The position numbers and the translations under genes were made by a program. A stretch of DNA of 64,000 nucleotides, taken from assembly GCA_035455925.1 (NCBI GenBank), contig DATIEE010000031.1, positions 1-64,000 of the forward strand, in the 5' to 3' direction. This stretch comes from Candidatus Babeliales bacterium. GTDB taxonomy: Bacteria; Babelota; Babeliae; Babelales; Vermiphilaceae. This document shows, one piece after another, positions 39,075-48,071 of this stretch. The notes below the pieces were generated by a model that ran no database searches, had not been told where the DNA came from, and worked only from the letters and a program-made list of their open reading frames with translations. The stretch's first letter is position 1. Every line of letters begins with the position of its first letter.

Positions 39075-39528
39075 CCCAAACGTTAATCCATTCTTCTTTT
39101 GGAGCACCTTTACCATTAGGGCCATAGGAATAAAGTTCATACGGATGTTTTGCACCTGTGGTTACTTTATATTTAAAATCTTCCCCCCATGGATCTTTAG
39201 GTACTTCAACTAAATCTTCACCTATATAAGGTCCTTCCCATTTTTTAGCAGCACGTTCTTCCTTTGGTTTTTTAATAAGATCTTTTAATGTAGATGGTAA
39301 TTGTTGTGTATGCATTTGATACATACTAATACCTTTTTTGAATCCAGTTAAGGTACCTTTACATGTCCTTTTTTGTTGGCTTTTATAAATATTATTGAGC
39401 GCTGGTCCAACCATTGCACCAAGAAGACCAAGAATCATCACCGCAATTAATATTTCCATCAATGTAAATCCCGCACGAACATATTTTTGTTTGATATGCG
39501 TTGTGATATCCGTCTGTGTAGTAGTCAT
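39067..39528 (-). CDS. gspG: Type II secretion major pseudopilin GspG
   Basis: The 153-residue protein has a 19-residue leader ending in G before FTLMEILIAVMILGLLGAMVGP, with Glu at +5. The diagnostic GspG C-terminal part is clear: KKGISMYQMHTQQLPSTLKDL, WEGPYIGEDLVEVPKDPWG and YELYSYGPNGK, forming the calcium-binding loop region. GspG polymerises into the pseudopilus that pushes folded proteins through the outer-membrane secretin. No secretin (GspD) or ATPase (GspE) gene is in this window. Confidence 0.93.
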   Translation of the reverse strand: MTTTQTDITTHIKQKYVRAGFTLMEILIAVMILGLLGAMVGPALNNIYKSQQKRTCKGTLTGFKKGISMYQMHTQQLPSTLKDLIKKPKEERAAKKWEGPYIGEDLVEVPKDPWGEDFKYKVTTGAKHPYELYSYGPNGKGAPKEEWINVWDE

Positions 39529-39566
39529 CAGTACTCCTTACATAAAATGTAATAAATAATAAATTT

Positions 39567-40778
39567 TTAACCCATATTTTTCATCTGTTCAATCATTGGT
39601 AATGCAATTGCCATGACAATAAAACCAATGATACCTGCCATAACAAAAAGCATAACCGGTGCAATAAGACCTGTTACTTTATCAATTAATTCAATATAAT
39701 CTTTCTCATAATTATCAGCAACAGTGAGTAGCATTGTAGCAAGCTCACCAGTCTGCTCACCAGTTTTAATTAAGTAAATAGCAATCGGTGGAAACATTTT
39801 TGTTTGCTGTAAATATTCTGCAATTTTACCTTCCTTAACAATATTATCCCGCGCCGTACGCAATGCCGATGCTAAAACACGATTATCGATAATACTTACA
39901 ACAATATCCAATGCCTCAGCAATATTAACTCCTCCTTCAAGCAACAGTCCCAGCGTATAACTAAATTGTACCACTGCATTGGTTTTTGAAAGATATTTGA
40001 TTAGAGGAAGTTTTAATTTAATTTGATCTAATTGTTTACCACCACTCGGTGTTGCTTTCCAAAACTTGAATCCTACAATAATAATTACCAATGCAATAAT
40101 GATGAACAATGCATAACTAATCATAAAATCAGATAATGACAAAAGAACTGCAGTTGGCCAAGGAAGAGCTGCTTTTTTTGATGTAAAATTTTTAGCCATC
40201 TGAGGAACAACTTTAGTAACTAACACTCCTACAACAAGAACTGCAACAACTAATTGAATTATAGGTTGTTGTAAAGCACCACGTACTTTTTTACTTGTTA
40301 CCTCTCTTCGCTCCAGATACACTGTTAGTCGCTCAAGAATCGTTTCTAATTTACCCGTTGCTTCTCCGGCACGAACAAGTTGAAGATATATTTTTTCAAA
40401 TATTTTAGGGTACTTACTCAATGCATCTGCTAGCGAACTGCCTTCTTTAATATCATCCTTAATGCGCACAAGCATGTTTTTCATATTGCCTTCAAATTGC
40501 TCAATAAGCAACTCAATTGCTTGCAATATAGGAACGCCTGATTTGAGTAAAATAGCCAATTGTTTTGAAAAAAGAATTTTGTCTTTAGTCTTTATTTTTG
40601 ATTCAAATAAACGTGCAAAAAAGCCTGCAGTTGATACCCCTCCTGTTGATTCAATTTTAGTGGGAAAAAGCCCTTGTCGTGTTAATTGTTCTTTTAAAGC
40701 TTCTGCTGATGGCGCATCTATAGTGCCTTTTACTATTTTTCCATCCTTTGAAAATGCCTCGTATGAATATAACGCCAT
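39567..40778 (-). CDS. gspF: Type II secretion inner-membrane platform protein GspF
   Basis: The 403-residue protein starts after AAGGATTC. It has the GspF/PilC layout: an N-terminal domain (YSYEAFSKDGKIVKGTIDA, LTRQGLFPTKIE), then two repeated cytoplasmic four-helix domains (KDKILFSKQLAILLKSGVPILQAIELL and NAVVQFSYTLGLLLEGGVNIAEALDI). Three membrane segments (about 170-190, 215-240, 370-395) complete it. It anchors pseudopilus assembly and works with GspE. It is first in the six-gene gsp run. Confidence 0.95.
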   Translation of the reverse strand: MALYSYEAFSKDGKIVKGTIDAPSAEALKEQLTRQGLFPTKIESTGGVSTAGFFARLFESKIKTKDKILFSKQLAILLKSGVPILQAIELLIEQFEGNMKNMLVRIKDDIKEGSSLADALSKYPKIFEKIYLQLVRAGEATGKLETILERLTVYLERREVTSKKVRGALQQPIIQLVVAVLVVGVLVTKVVPQMAKNFTSKKAALPWPTAVLLSLSDFMISYALFIIIALVIIIVGFKFWKATPSGGKQLDQIKLKLPLIKYLSKTNAVVQFSYTLGLLLEGGVNIAEALDIVVSIIDNRVLASALRTARDNIVKEGKIAEYLQQTKMFPPIAIYLIKTGEQTGELATMLLTVADNYEKDYIELIDKVTGLIAPVMLFVMAGIIGFIVMAIALPMIEQMKNMG

Positions 40779-40885
40779 AAAAGAATCCTTAAAAACATTA
40801 TCTTTTTTTCATTGATCAGTTTATAATTTCTGTGATACGATAAAATCTGATTTAGGTTACTTATTAACTTTATGTGGAGCTAATT

Positions 40886-41830
40886 ATGATGCATCGCTTT
40901 ATTACCTTCACCATATTTTGTACTCTTTTCATTCATAATACAAATATTCTCGCTTTTCAAGCAAAAGATATATCATTACACAGTAAAGACTCTCTTATTA
41001 TATCTCTACAAAAAGAATTGAGAACACCCTATTATAAAAAAGAGATATTACCAAATGATTTCTCACACCTTTCGGATCTTATTGCCTTTGGTATATCTAC
41101 TCATCAAACATCTGAATATGTACGTTCATTAGTAAAGCTTTTTTCTAATATGTTAAAAAGTTCTCATTATGTTAATGCATCGGCTTTTTCGTATTTACTG
41201 GAAACACTTCCAAGACAGCTTACACCTTATTTTGAATTCTCTTTATCACGTGAATATATAACTAACTCAGCCTTGTATGATGCAACTTTTGTTGATCGTT
41301 TTAATGCAACAATTTACCGGGTGCTTTATTCAACATTTAGCAAAGATTATGAATCATTTAGACAGAACCCTGATCTATTTTTAAAAAATATAACCGCTAA
41401 TATAGTTACTATCGCTCATGAAGAAATTGTTCAAGAACAGTTACGACAAGGTATTATTCGGCTCTGTGAAATAGCCTTAAGTAAATTGATTTGGAACCCA
41501 GCAACACACGAAGAAACATGGTTTATAACAAAAAAAATTGCTGAACAATTGGTTACCTTTCTTAAATATAATGTTATTGATGACACTAATGATATTGATG
41601 ATTTACATTGGACCTTATTAAATAGATATTGTTACTTTATTGAATTAACTGCTACTGATATGCCAAAATCATTTTATAAAGCAGTTCGACAAGATTTATT
41701 ATCGGATAACATTGTTCTTTTTGCACTTAAAGAACAGGATTCTATAGTAGAACCAAAATTATCATATATGCAACGAACATTATTAGAAGCAGAAACGGCT
41801 TCATATTATCATCAACCAGAATTATTTTGA
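40886..41830 (+). CDS. Hypothetical exported helical protein
   Basis: The 314-residue protein is divergent from gspF. The start was set at ATG 40886 (or 40889) because GTGGAG lies 6 bases upstream; the GTG at 40874 is part of that site. A signal peptide (MHRFITFTIFCTLFIHNTNILA) is followed by an all-helical region without recognisable motifs. A LETLPRQLTPYFEF segment and an acidic DDTNDIDDLHW stretch stand out. No family is recognised. Confidence 0.6.
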   Translation: MMHRFITFTIFCTLFIHNTNILAFQAKDISLHSKDSLIISLQKELRTPYYKKEILPNDFSHLSDLIAFGISTHQTSEYVRSLVKLFSNMLKSSHYVNASAFSYLLETLPRQLTPYFEFSLSREYITNSALYDATFVDRFNATIYRVLYSTFSKDYESFRQNPDLFLKNITANIVTIAHEEIVQEQLRQGIIRLCEIALSKLIWNPATHEETWFITKKIAEQLVTFLKYNVIDDTNDIDDLHWTLLNRYCYFIELTATDMPKSFYKAVRQDLLSDNIVLFALKEQDSIVEPKLSYMQRTLLEAETASYYHQPELF

Positions 41831-41885
41831 TAGACCTAAAATAAAAAAAGTTAATTAATTGAATAGCTAATTAAGAGGATAGCAG

Positions 41886-42650
41886 ATGGATTGCCCACAA
41901 CAACAACCACCACAAACAATAGTATACCCGCAGTCTACATCTAATAAACTATCAAACGAATTTTATGAACTCACAAAAAGATCAGTTGAAGAAAATGTTG
42001 AAAAGGCTGCACAACAGAGAAGAGATGCGAATAAACCATTGCACGATTCAATGGAAAAGCTTGCGGAAATTCTTTTAAATTCTAATAAGCTTTTTGCTGG
42101 TTATTGCACAACGAGTCAATATGATCAACGTCAAAAAAACTATGAAGAAATCATAAAAAATCTAGACAATTTACAGCAACAATGTGACAGCATATCAAAT
42201 AAATTTGAAGATAAAAATGCAAAGATTATTGTACAAATAGAACAATTGCAGGAAGAAGTTACGAAGTCTGATGCAGAAGCTCAATCAAAATTTGTAGAAT
42301 TAACTTCACATCTCACTGCGCAAAAACAAGAACTTAATAAAAATTTTTTTGATTATAACAAAATGATTCAAGACACCATAAACACACAATCTGCGAAACA
42401 TCAAAACAATTATGAAAACATTATAAAAGAACTAGGCATTTTTCAACAACAATATGTTCTCAAATTAGAACAATTGCAGCAAGAAGTTACGAAGTCTGAT
42501 GCAAAGACTCAATCAAAATTTGAAGATGTAATAATAACTCTTAAAGAGCTAAAGGAACTTCAGGTTCAACAAACAAGATTACTTTTTGTTATTAGCAGTG
42601 GAGCAATTTTGGCATTTTTTATATGGTTATCCAGCTGTAGCCGTAGATAA
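41886..42650 (+). CDS. Coiled-coil protein with internal duplication and C-terminal membrane tail
   Basis: The 254-residue protein starts after AAGAGGATAGCAG. It has no signal peptide. Residues 35-225 form a long coiled coil, and residues 230-248 (LLFVISSGAILAFFIWL) form a C-terminal tail anchor ending in SSCSRR. The coiled coil contains a duplication: NYEEIIKNLDNLQQQ with EQLQEEVTKSDAEAQSKF recurs as NYENIIKELGIFQQQ with EQLQQEVTKSDAKTQSKF. The second unit is 14 residues shorter between the two blocks. A tail-anchored coiled coil of this kind could tether a membrane, but no function is known. Confidence 0.65.
   Translation: MDCPQQQPPQTIVYPQSTSNKLSNEFYELTKRSVEENVEKAAQQRRDANKPLHDSMEKLAEILLNSNKLFAGYCTTSQYDQRQKNYEEIIKNLDNLQQQCDSISNKFEDKNAKIIVQIEQLQEEVTKSDAEAQSKFVELTSHLTAQKQELNKNFFDYNKMIQDTINTQSAKHQNNYENIIKELGIFQQQYVLKLEQLQQEVTKSDAKTQSKFEDVIITLKELKELQVQQTRLLFVISSGAILAFFIWLSSCSRR
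42240..42526 (+). repeat. Near-identical 59-bp direct repeat inside the coiled-coil gene
   Basis: The block beginning GAACAATTGCAG at 42240 recurs at 42468 with only a handful of substitutions. The spacing of 228 bases keeps the frame. Such close DNA identity suggests a recent in-frame duplication. Confidence 0.75.
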
Positions 42651-42744
42651 TTCACTGGCGGAAGTATATACAGATAACTATGCAATTAAAAAGGTTAGTG
42701 CTATACTATATTACAATAATATGTTTCTCCTTGAGAATAAATAT

Positions 42745-43144
42745 TTGGGGTGTACAAGACAATCGCGCGTAAATTTAAGGATTTATGTGAGGAAAGTCCG
42801 GACTTTTAATGAACATAGCACCTGTGGAGAATATGGTGTACTGCATCATTATTACAACACAGGGGGGTGTAAACTCACGGAAAGTGCCACAGAAAATAAC
42901 CGCCATTAAATTTAAGAAAAAGCTAAATTAAATGGTAAGGGTGAAAATGTGCGGTAAGAGCGCACAGTTGTGTGTAGTAATGCGCATGAGGGGCAAACCC
43001 TGCTAAAAGCAAGACAAAAAAGTGTGTGTCGGTAGTTCATTCCGGTTAAACATACGGGTATGTCGCATAGATAAATGGTTGTCAGCATAAACTATACTGC
43101 ACTATATAGTTATGTTACAAAATCCGGCTTACTGTATACTCCAA
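42745..43144 (+). ncRNA. rnpB: RNase P RNA (bacterial class A)
   Basis: All universally conserved cores are present in order. GAGGAAAGTCCGGAC (42789 onward) is the P4 5' strand region. GGTAAGGGTGAAAATGTGCGGTAAGAGCGCAC carries the conserved J11/12-P12 segment. GGGGCAAACCC follows, and AAAATCCGGCTTA near 43120-43132 closes P4. The ends form a 12-bp P1 helix: 42745-42756 pairs with 43133-43144 using two G-U pairs. The total of about 400 nt is normal for type A. The protein-like frame at 42586-42909 overlaps it and is spurious. Confidence 0.95.
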
Positions 43145-43177
43145 AAGTGCTTTTGTTAGCCGTTTTCATGATAATAT

Positions 43178-43879
43178 ATGAATATGAAGAATTATTTATG
43201 GATGATGCCATTTTTTAGTTTCATTTTTGGATACTATATAATGCAACAATTATTTCGTACACCAAATATTATTATACCTCACCTTATAGGTAAACAGGTC
43301 CATGAAATTCTTCCACTTGTTACGCAATACAATCTCAATATCAGGCTTATTGACCAAAAAGAGGAAAGCGATTTGCCAGAAGGTATTATTCTTAATCAAA
43401 TACCGACAGCTGGAACAACAATCAAATCAAATCAACCATTATTCCTTGTAACAACAAAAAAACCTTTGCCAATATTCGCACCTGCATGCATAGAAAAGCA
43501 TATTGATGATCTTGTGGGTACCTTGCGTAAAAACGACATTAATCATCAAATTTATTATGTACCGCACGCTTATCCAAAAGAAATATGTTTTGCGCAGTCA
43601 CACCATGCGCATGAATCTCTTGAAAAAGAAAAATTAATTCTTTATATTTCATCTGGCAATGATAAACCAATTATTTGGCCTAGTTTTGTTAATATGCCAT
43701 TGCAAGAAGTCATTGAGTTTTTATCCGTATACACTATAAATCCAAGTGTTATTAATGACGCTACGGATAAAGAACAACGCAGCGATGACTACATTATCAT
43801 TGATCAACGACCTTTTGCAGGAACATTATTAACTTTAAATACAGATAAACCATTATCGGTCCAATTACGTATACGTTAA
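43178..43879 (+). CDS. PASTA-domain membrane-anchored protein
   Basis: The 233-residue protein has an N-terminal membrane segment (about residues 6-22) and three PASTA-like units. The first (IIIPHLIGKQVHEILPLVTQYNLN.., ILNQIPTAGTTIKSNQPLFLV) is canonical. The second (residues about 100-160) is degenerate. The third (IWPSFVNMPLQEVIEFLSVY.., IIDQRPFAGTLLTLN) is recognisable. PASTA domains bind muropeptides or mediate protein contacts; they are usually on Ser/Thr kinases or penicillin-binding proteins, but no kinase domain is attached here. It begins 33 bases after rnpB and is followed 4 bases later by a HAD hydrolase gene. Confidence 0.8.
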   Translation: MNMKNYLWMMPFFSFIFGYYIMQQLFRTPNIIIPHLIGKQVHEILPLVTQYNLNIRLIDQKEESDLPEGIILNQIPTAGTTIKSNQPLFLVTTKKPLPIFAPACIEKHIDDLVGTLRKNDINHQIYYVPHAYPKEICFAQSHHAHESLEKEKLILYISSGNDKPIIWPSFVNMPLQEVIEFLSVYTINPSVINDATDKEQRSDDYIIIDQRPFAGTLLTLNTDKPLSVQLRIR

Positions 43880-43883
43880 AAAT

Positions 43884-44546
43884 ATGAATACAACTAACTT
43901 CTCACCAAAAACTCACATTTTTTTATGGGATCTCCATGATGTTATTCTCACAAAAAGCATGTGGTCATGGTTTATAATCTGTATACGCTTTAAACGTAAA
44001 AAAGAGCTGATTAGTCGGCTTGATAAAAAAACTATCTCAATTATTTTTCAATTTTTACTTGAACGCTTACCATTAATCAGAAAACAAACTGTCAGTGAAG
44101 AGCTCATTAAAGCTGCGCAAAAAAAAAATAATAACGCACTTATTGAACTCGTTGTAGATGTTTGTTCATCATATGTTCCAATCAAAAAAACTGTTACACT
44201 TATGCAAGAGCTTTCTAGTCTTGGATATGTACATCATTTAGGGTCAAATATCGGTAAAACAGTATTTAATGATAGCGTAAAAAAATTTCCTACAATATTT
44301 AGTTTATTTAAAGAGTATACTATTCCGTTTGAATCTATTAATGCAACCATTGTTAAGAAACCGTATCCTGAATTTTTTTATGCGCACATAGAAAAAAACA
44401 ATCTCGAACCCCATCAAATAATTTTTATTGATGATAAATTAGCAAATGTACAAGCTGCACAATCCCTAGGTATACACGCAATACACTTTAAAAATGCCAA
44501 ACAACTGCGTAAAGAACTAGCTAAAAATAATATAATAAAAGAATGA
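43884..44546 (+). CDS. HAD-superfamily hydrolase with altered motif I
   Basis: The 220-residue protein follows the HAD class I order. Motif I is FLWDLHDVIL, motif II is HHLGSN, the motif III lysine is in VKKPYPEFF, and motif IV is IIFIDDKLANVQAAQSLG. The nucleophile Asp of motif I is kept, but the usual second Asp (DxD) is His (D-L-H). Several HADs lack that acid, so activity is not excluded. It is probably a small-molecule phosphatase; the substrate is unknown. The gene is tightly linked to the PASTA gene. Confidence 0.8.
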   Translation: MNTTNFSPKTHIFLWDLHDVILTKSMWSWFIICIRFKRKKELISRLDKKTISIIFQFLLERLPLIRKQTVSEELIKAAQKKNNNALIELVVDVCSSYVPIKKTVTLMQELSSLGYVHHLGSNIGKTVFNDSVKKFPTIFSLFKEYTIPFESINATIVKKPYPEFFYAHIEKNNLEPHQIIFIDDKLANVQAAQSLGIHAIHFKNAKQLRKELAKNNIIKE

Positions 44547-44565
44547 TGAGGATAACTTTAGGCAT

Positions 44566-46446
44566 TTAGCTTAGGTTATTTTCCCATTCAATCAATGAAG
44601 CACTCAACTCATTTTGCAATTCTTGTAATTTTTTTTGCGCTGCATCAAACATTGCCGAACCAAAAGTTAGTTCTATAAAGCTATGTTCTATTTTTTTAAT
44701 ATCACGTTCTAATTTTTGAATTTTACGTTCCAAATCTTTACTATCAGCCTCTGATCTTGGTGTCATCTTTTTTGCTGACTCGTTGTTTGAACTTCTTTTA
44801 TTATTATTTACTGCTTTTAATACAGAATGATCAGTTGCTTGTGATTTTTGTATTTCTTGCTGTTTTTGATACAAATATAGCTCATAATTACCTTGATATT
44901 CTTTAGCGCCATCAGAACTTAATTCAACAACGTCAGTTGCGAGTTTATTAACAAAATCCTGATCATGCGAAACAAATAAAATTGTACCTTGATACGCTTG
45001 AAGAGCAGTTAACAGTATATCCTTTGATTGAATATCCAAATGGTTTGTAGGTTCATCAAGCAGTAACAGGTTAGCATTTTGTAATAACACCTTAATCATA
45101 CCAACGCGATTTTTTTCACCGCCGCTTAATACGCCAACTTTTTTGTTAATAGAATCTTTAGTAAATAAAAATGAACCGGAAAATGCCCTGATTTTTTGCT
45201 CAGTTGCCTTTGGGCAGGATTCAGTAATATTTTCCAGAATGGTTTTATTAATCGCCAATGAAGCAGTTTGATCTTGATCAAAAACCGTGTAATGCACATT
45301 GTGTCCAACAGTAACTCCACCTGTTGTTAACGGCAATTTGTGAGCAATAATATTAAATAATGTTGTTTTTCCTACGCCATTTGATGCAACAAGGGCAATT
45401 TTTTTACCTCGTTGAATTTCAAAAGATACATCTTTAAATATCTGTTTTGAACCAAATGAATGTGCAACATTTTCAATTGCAAGAACCACGCTACCAGACT
45501 GTTGAATCGGTGGAAAATTAAAATTAATATCAGGAGCCTTAGGAGGAAGTTCAATACGCTCAACCTTATCAAGCGCTTTGAGCATACTTTGTGCCATTGC
45601 AGCTTTGCTTGCTTTAGCTTTAAAACGTTCGATAGTTTCAGTCTTTTGTTTTATTTCACGTTGTTGGTTTTTATACTGAGTTTCCAATAATGCTTCATCA
45701 TGAGCTTTTTGTATCTCATAGCGATTATAATCACCAAAATATGCTTTGCCTTTACCGCGTTCAATCTCAAAAATTATAGTACATAGTTGATTTAAAAAAT
45801 AACGATCATGGCACACAAGAACAAAACCAAATGGTGCACGTTTTAAGAATTGTAAAAACCATTCTTTTGCAACAATATCCAAATGGTTAGTTGGCTCATC
45901 AAATAAATAAAAATCAGCTTTTTGTAAAAGCAGTTTAGCAAGCACTATGCGCATTTTCCAACCAACGCTTAATGTTGCAACTGGCTCATCAAGCTGTTCT
46001 GATTTGAAGCCTAAGCCCATAAGAACTTTTTTTGCCTCTGCTCGCATGCCTTCTTGGTCAACATGAAGAAGTTTTTCACATACAATTGCGTATCGCTCAA
46101 GCAGTTCATCTAAATCATCGGCATTATCTAATTGTGCTTCTATATCTTTTTGTTCTTGTAATAAAACAGCTATATGCGCAAAAGCAGTATACGTTTCTTC
46201 AATAATTGATTTATCTGATTGAAGCACAACATCCTGAGATAAATATGCAATTGTCTTGTTTTTGGCAATGGAAACTGAACCTTTATCAAGCTGCTGTTTG
46301 CCCGCAATTACTTTAAGGAGCGTTGACTTTCCTGAACCATTTCGTCCAACTAAACCGATTCGTTGATTTTGATCAAAAACAAATGAGACATCGTCAAAGA
46401 TAACTTGCTCAATCATTTCTAAACAAACATTATATCCATTAATCAT
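44566..46446 (-). CDS. ABC-F family ATPase (Uup/YdiF-type)
   Basis: The 626-residue soluble protein has two ABC domains. Domain 1 has Walker A GRNGSGKST, a degenerate signature (LSVGW) and LFDEPTNHLD. Domain 2 has Walker A ASNGVGKTT, signature LSGGEKNR and LLLDEPTNHLD. The linker between them has the coiled-coil ABC-F tether (QREIKQKTETIERFKAKASKA). The C-terminal coiled coil (residues 560-626) resembles Uup. ABC-F proteins bind the ribosomal E site and rescue or regulate stalled translation. No transmembrane segments are present. Confidence 0.93.
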   Translation of the reverse strand: MINGYNVCLEMIEQVIFDDVSFVFDQNQRIGLVGRNGSGKSTLLKVIAGKQQLDKGSVSIAKNKTIAYLSQDVVLQSDKSIIEETYTAFAHIAVLLQEQKDIEAQLDNADDLDELLERYAIVCEKLLHVDQEGMRAEAKKVLMGLGFKSEQLDEPVATLSVGWKMRIVLAKLLLQKADFYLFDEPTNHLDIVAKEWFLQFLKRAPFGFVLVCHDRYFLNQLCTIIFEIERGKGKAYFGDYNRYEIQKAHDEALLETQYKNQQREIKQKTETIERFKAKASKAAMAQSMLKALDKVERIELPPKAPDINFNFPPIQQSGSVVLAIENVAHSFGSKQIFKDVSFEIQRGKKIALVASNGVGKTTLFNIIAHKLPLTTGGVTVGHNVHYTVFDQDQTASLAINKTILENITESCPKATEQKIRAFSGSFLFTKDSINKKVGVLSGGEKNRVGMIKVLLQNANLLLLDEPTNHLDIQSKDILLTALQAYQGTILFVSHDQDFVNKLATDVVELSSDGAKEYQGNYELYLYQKQQEIQKSQATDHSVLKAVNNNKRSSNNESAKKMTPRSEADSKDLERKIQKLERDIKKIEHSFIELTFGSAMFDAAQKKLQELQNELSASLIEWENNLS

Positions 46447-46609
46447 GTGCTAATTCCTACAATAAAAGTGATATATAATCCCCCTGATAGAAACAGTATA
46501 CCATGAAAATTACTATTTGGATAGCTCAAGTAGGGCTGTTTTCTTGTAGTAATTGATAACTTCCTCTTATAGAGCAAAATAAATAACATAATTGAAAGCT
46601 GAATTTTAC

Positions 46610-47299
46610 TTATTTGCCAAAATTTTTTCGACATGTAGTAAAATAAGTAAGTGCAGAATCTAAATCAAGAAATGAGATATCTGGCCATAAGCAATCGAGA
46701 AAATAAAATTCGCTATAAGCACATTGAAATAATAAAAAATTACTTAATCGACGATCTCCGCCAGTTCGAATGACTAAATCGGGTGATGGTGCCCTGGCTG
46801 TCCATAAAAAACTTTCAAATACTTCTTGAGTAATATCAGCAGGATGCAATTCGCCTTGTGCAATTTTTACGGCAATAGATTTTGTAGCTGCTACTATTTC
46901 TTGTTGGCCTCCATAACATAATAAAAAGTTAACATGGAGAGAAGTACCAAGCATAGTTTCAGATTCAATTTTTTTACATACAGGTATAACACTTTCAGGA
47001 AACAAATCACGATTACCGATAAATTTAATACAGATATTTTTACTCTTAAGTTCTTCAATATCTTGTAATGCTTCTTGAGCTAATATTTCAAATAAATAAC
47101 GTTGCTCAGCAGAAGATCGTTGTAAATTCTCTATAGAAAAAGCATATAAAGATAAATATAAAATTTTTTTTTGCAGACAAAAATCAATAACGTGGTGTAC
47201 CGTCTCTAAACCTTTTTTATGACCAAACCAGGAAGTTAATCCTTGCTTCATTGCCCATCGCCTATTACCATCCATTATACATGCTAGATGCTTTATCAT
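46610..47299 (-). CDS. uppS: Undecaprenyl diphosphate synthase
   Basis: The 229-residue protein has all cis-prenyltransferase motifs: HLACIMDGNRRWA with catalytic D10, SLYAFSIENLQRS, LCYGGQQEI, and PDLVIRTGGDRRLSNFLLFQCAYSEFYF followed by WPDI. It condenses isopentenyl diphosphate with farnesyl diphosphate to give the C55 carrier used by MurG and other envelope pathways. The usual downstream cdsA, dxr or frr genes are absent, a sign of gene-order scrambling. Confidence 0.96.
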   Translation of the reverse strand: MIKHLACIMDGNRRWAMKQGLTSWFGHKKGLETVHHVIDFCLQKKILYLSLYAFSIENLQRSSAEQRYLFEILAQEALQDIEELKSKNICIKFIGNRDLFPESVIPVCKKIESETMLGTSLHVNFLLCYGGQQEIVAATKSIAVKIAQGELHPADITQEVFESFLWTARAPSPDLVIRTGGDRRLSNFLLFQCAYSEFYFLDCLWPDISFLDLDSALTYFTTCRKNFGK

Positions 47300-47328
47300 T
47301 GATGTTACCTACCGCGCTCTGAGGTTTA

Positions 47329-47985
47329 TTACTGTATTTCTGAAAAGACCGATTTTGTTTGCTTAAAGTTAATTTTATTAACTAGTCCAAATATATAGGT
47401 AATCATGCAATGCATAATAACCATACCTACAGCAAATAATAGTCGTTCAAAAAATACTATGGGCATAAGTGTCATCCACATATTTGTTGTCATGGGAACG
47501 GTATACAGCCAAATAACAGAACCAACAGCATGCGCTACAAAAGTGCTACCCAACGCTTGCAAAAATAGTGATTTTTGTGGAATACAATAAATAATAACTG
47601 GTATTAACCAATAGAGTGAATAAAAGAATACCTGTGAACCAATAGGGTGAATTGTAAAAAGAACTATACATAGTATAGGGAGTAATAAACGAATTATATA
47701 ATGATTGGTTGCCCAATATAATGATGCACATAATCCCGGGATGCAAAATGCTAAAAATTTTAATGAAACTGTTTTGAAAAAAATACAATGCAATAATTGA
47801 CGAACTAAAAATACAGTCCAGCTACCCATAAAACCACCGAAAGCACCTGCTAATGGCAAAACAGTATTGCTTCCTGAAAACCATATCATCTGTGAACCGA
47901 TTAAAAAACTTATCTTTATCAATCCTGAAATTTTAACTACAGCACTATATGATGTAAATTTCAAAAAATTTTTTATTATATTCAT
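47329..47985 (-). CDS. Six-helix integral membrane protein of unknown function
   Basis: The protein is 218 residues from the ATG at 47985, which has AAGG 9 bases upstream. An in-frame start at 48030 without a ribosome-binding site would make it 233. Six hydrophobic segments cover almost the entire length. The helix pattern, with a loop HPIGSQVFFYSLYWLIPVI and a C-terminal VFFERLLFAVGMVIMHCMI, is reminiscent of vitamin-uptake S components of ECF transporters. That is only a resemblance and no ECF ATPase is nearby. It lies between uppS and a LOG-family gene on the same strand. Confidence 0.6.
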   Translation of the reverse strand: MNIIKNFLKFTSYSAVVKISGLIKISFLIGSQMIWFSGSNTVLPLAGAFGGFMGSWTVFLVRQLLHCIFFKTVSLKFLAFCIPGLCASLYWATNHYIIRLLLPILCIVLFTIHPIGSQVFFYSLYWLIPVIIYCIPQKSLFLQALGSTFVAHAVGSVIWLYTVPMTTNMWMTLMPIVFFERLLFAVGMVIMHCMITYIFGLVNKINFKQTKSVFSEIQ

Positions 47986-48071
47986 AAACATATGCCTTAT
48001 TTCATTCAACGCACTACGATTCATTAACATTATATAATTCTACCATAGCAATGCGCTAAACAAAACACCAA

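Noticed and set aside
42586-42909. 107-codon forward frame after the coiled-coil gene
   Set aside because: It overlaps the end of that gene in another frame and runs into the conserved core of the RNase P RNA.
46443-46634. 63-codon reverse frame between uppS and the ABC-F gene
   Set aside because: It overlaps the uppS end, has no ribosome-binding site, and shows no conserved features.
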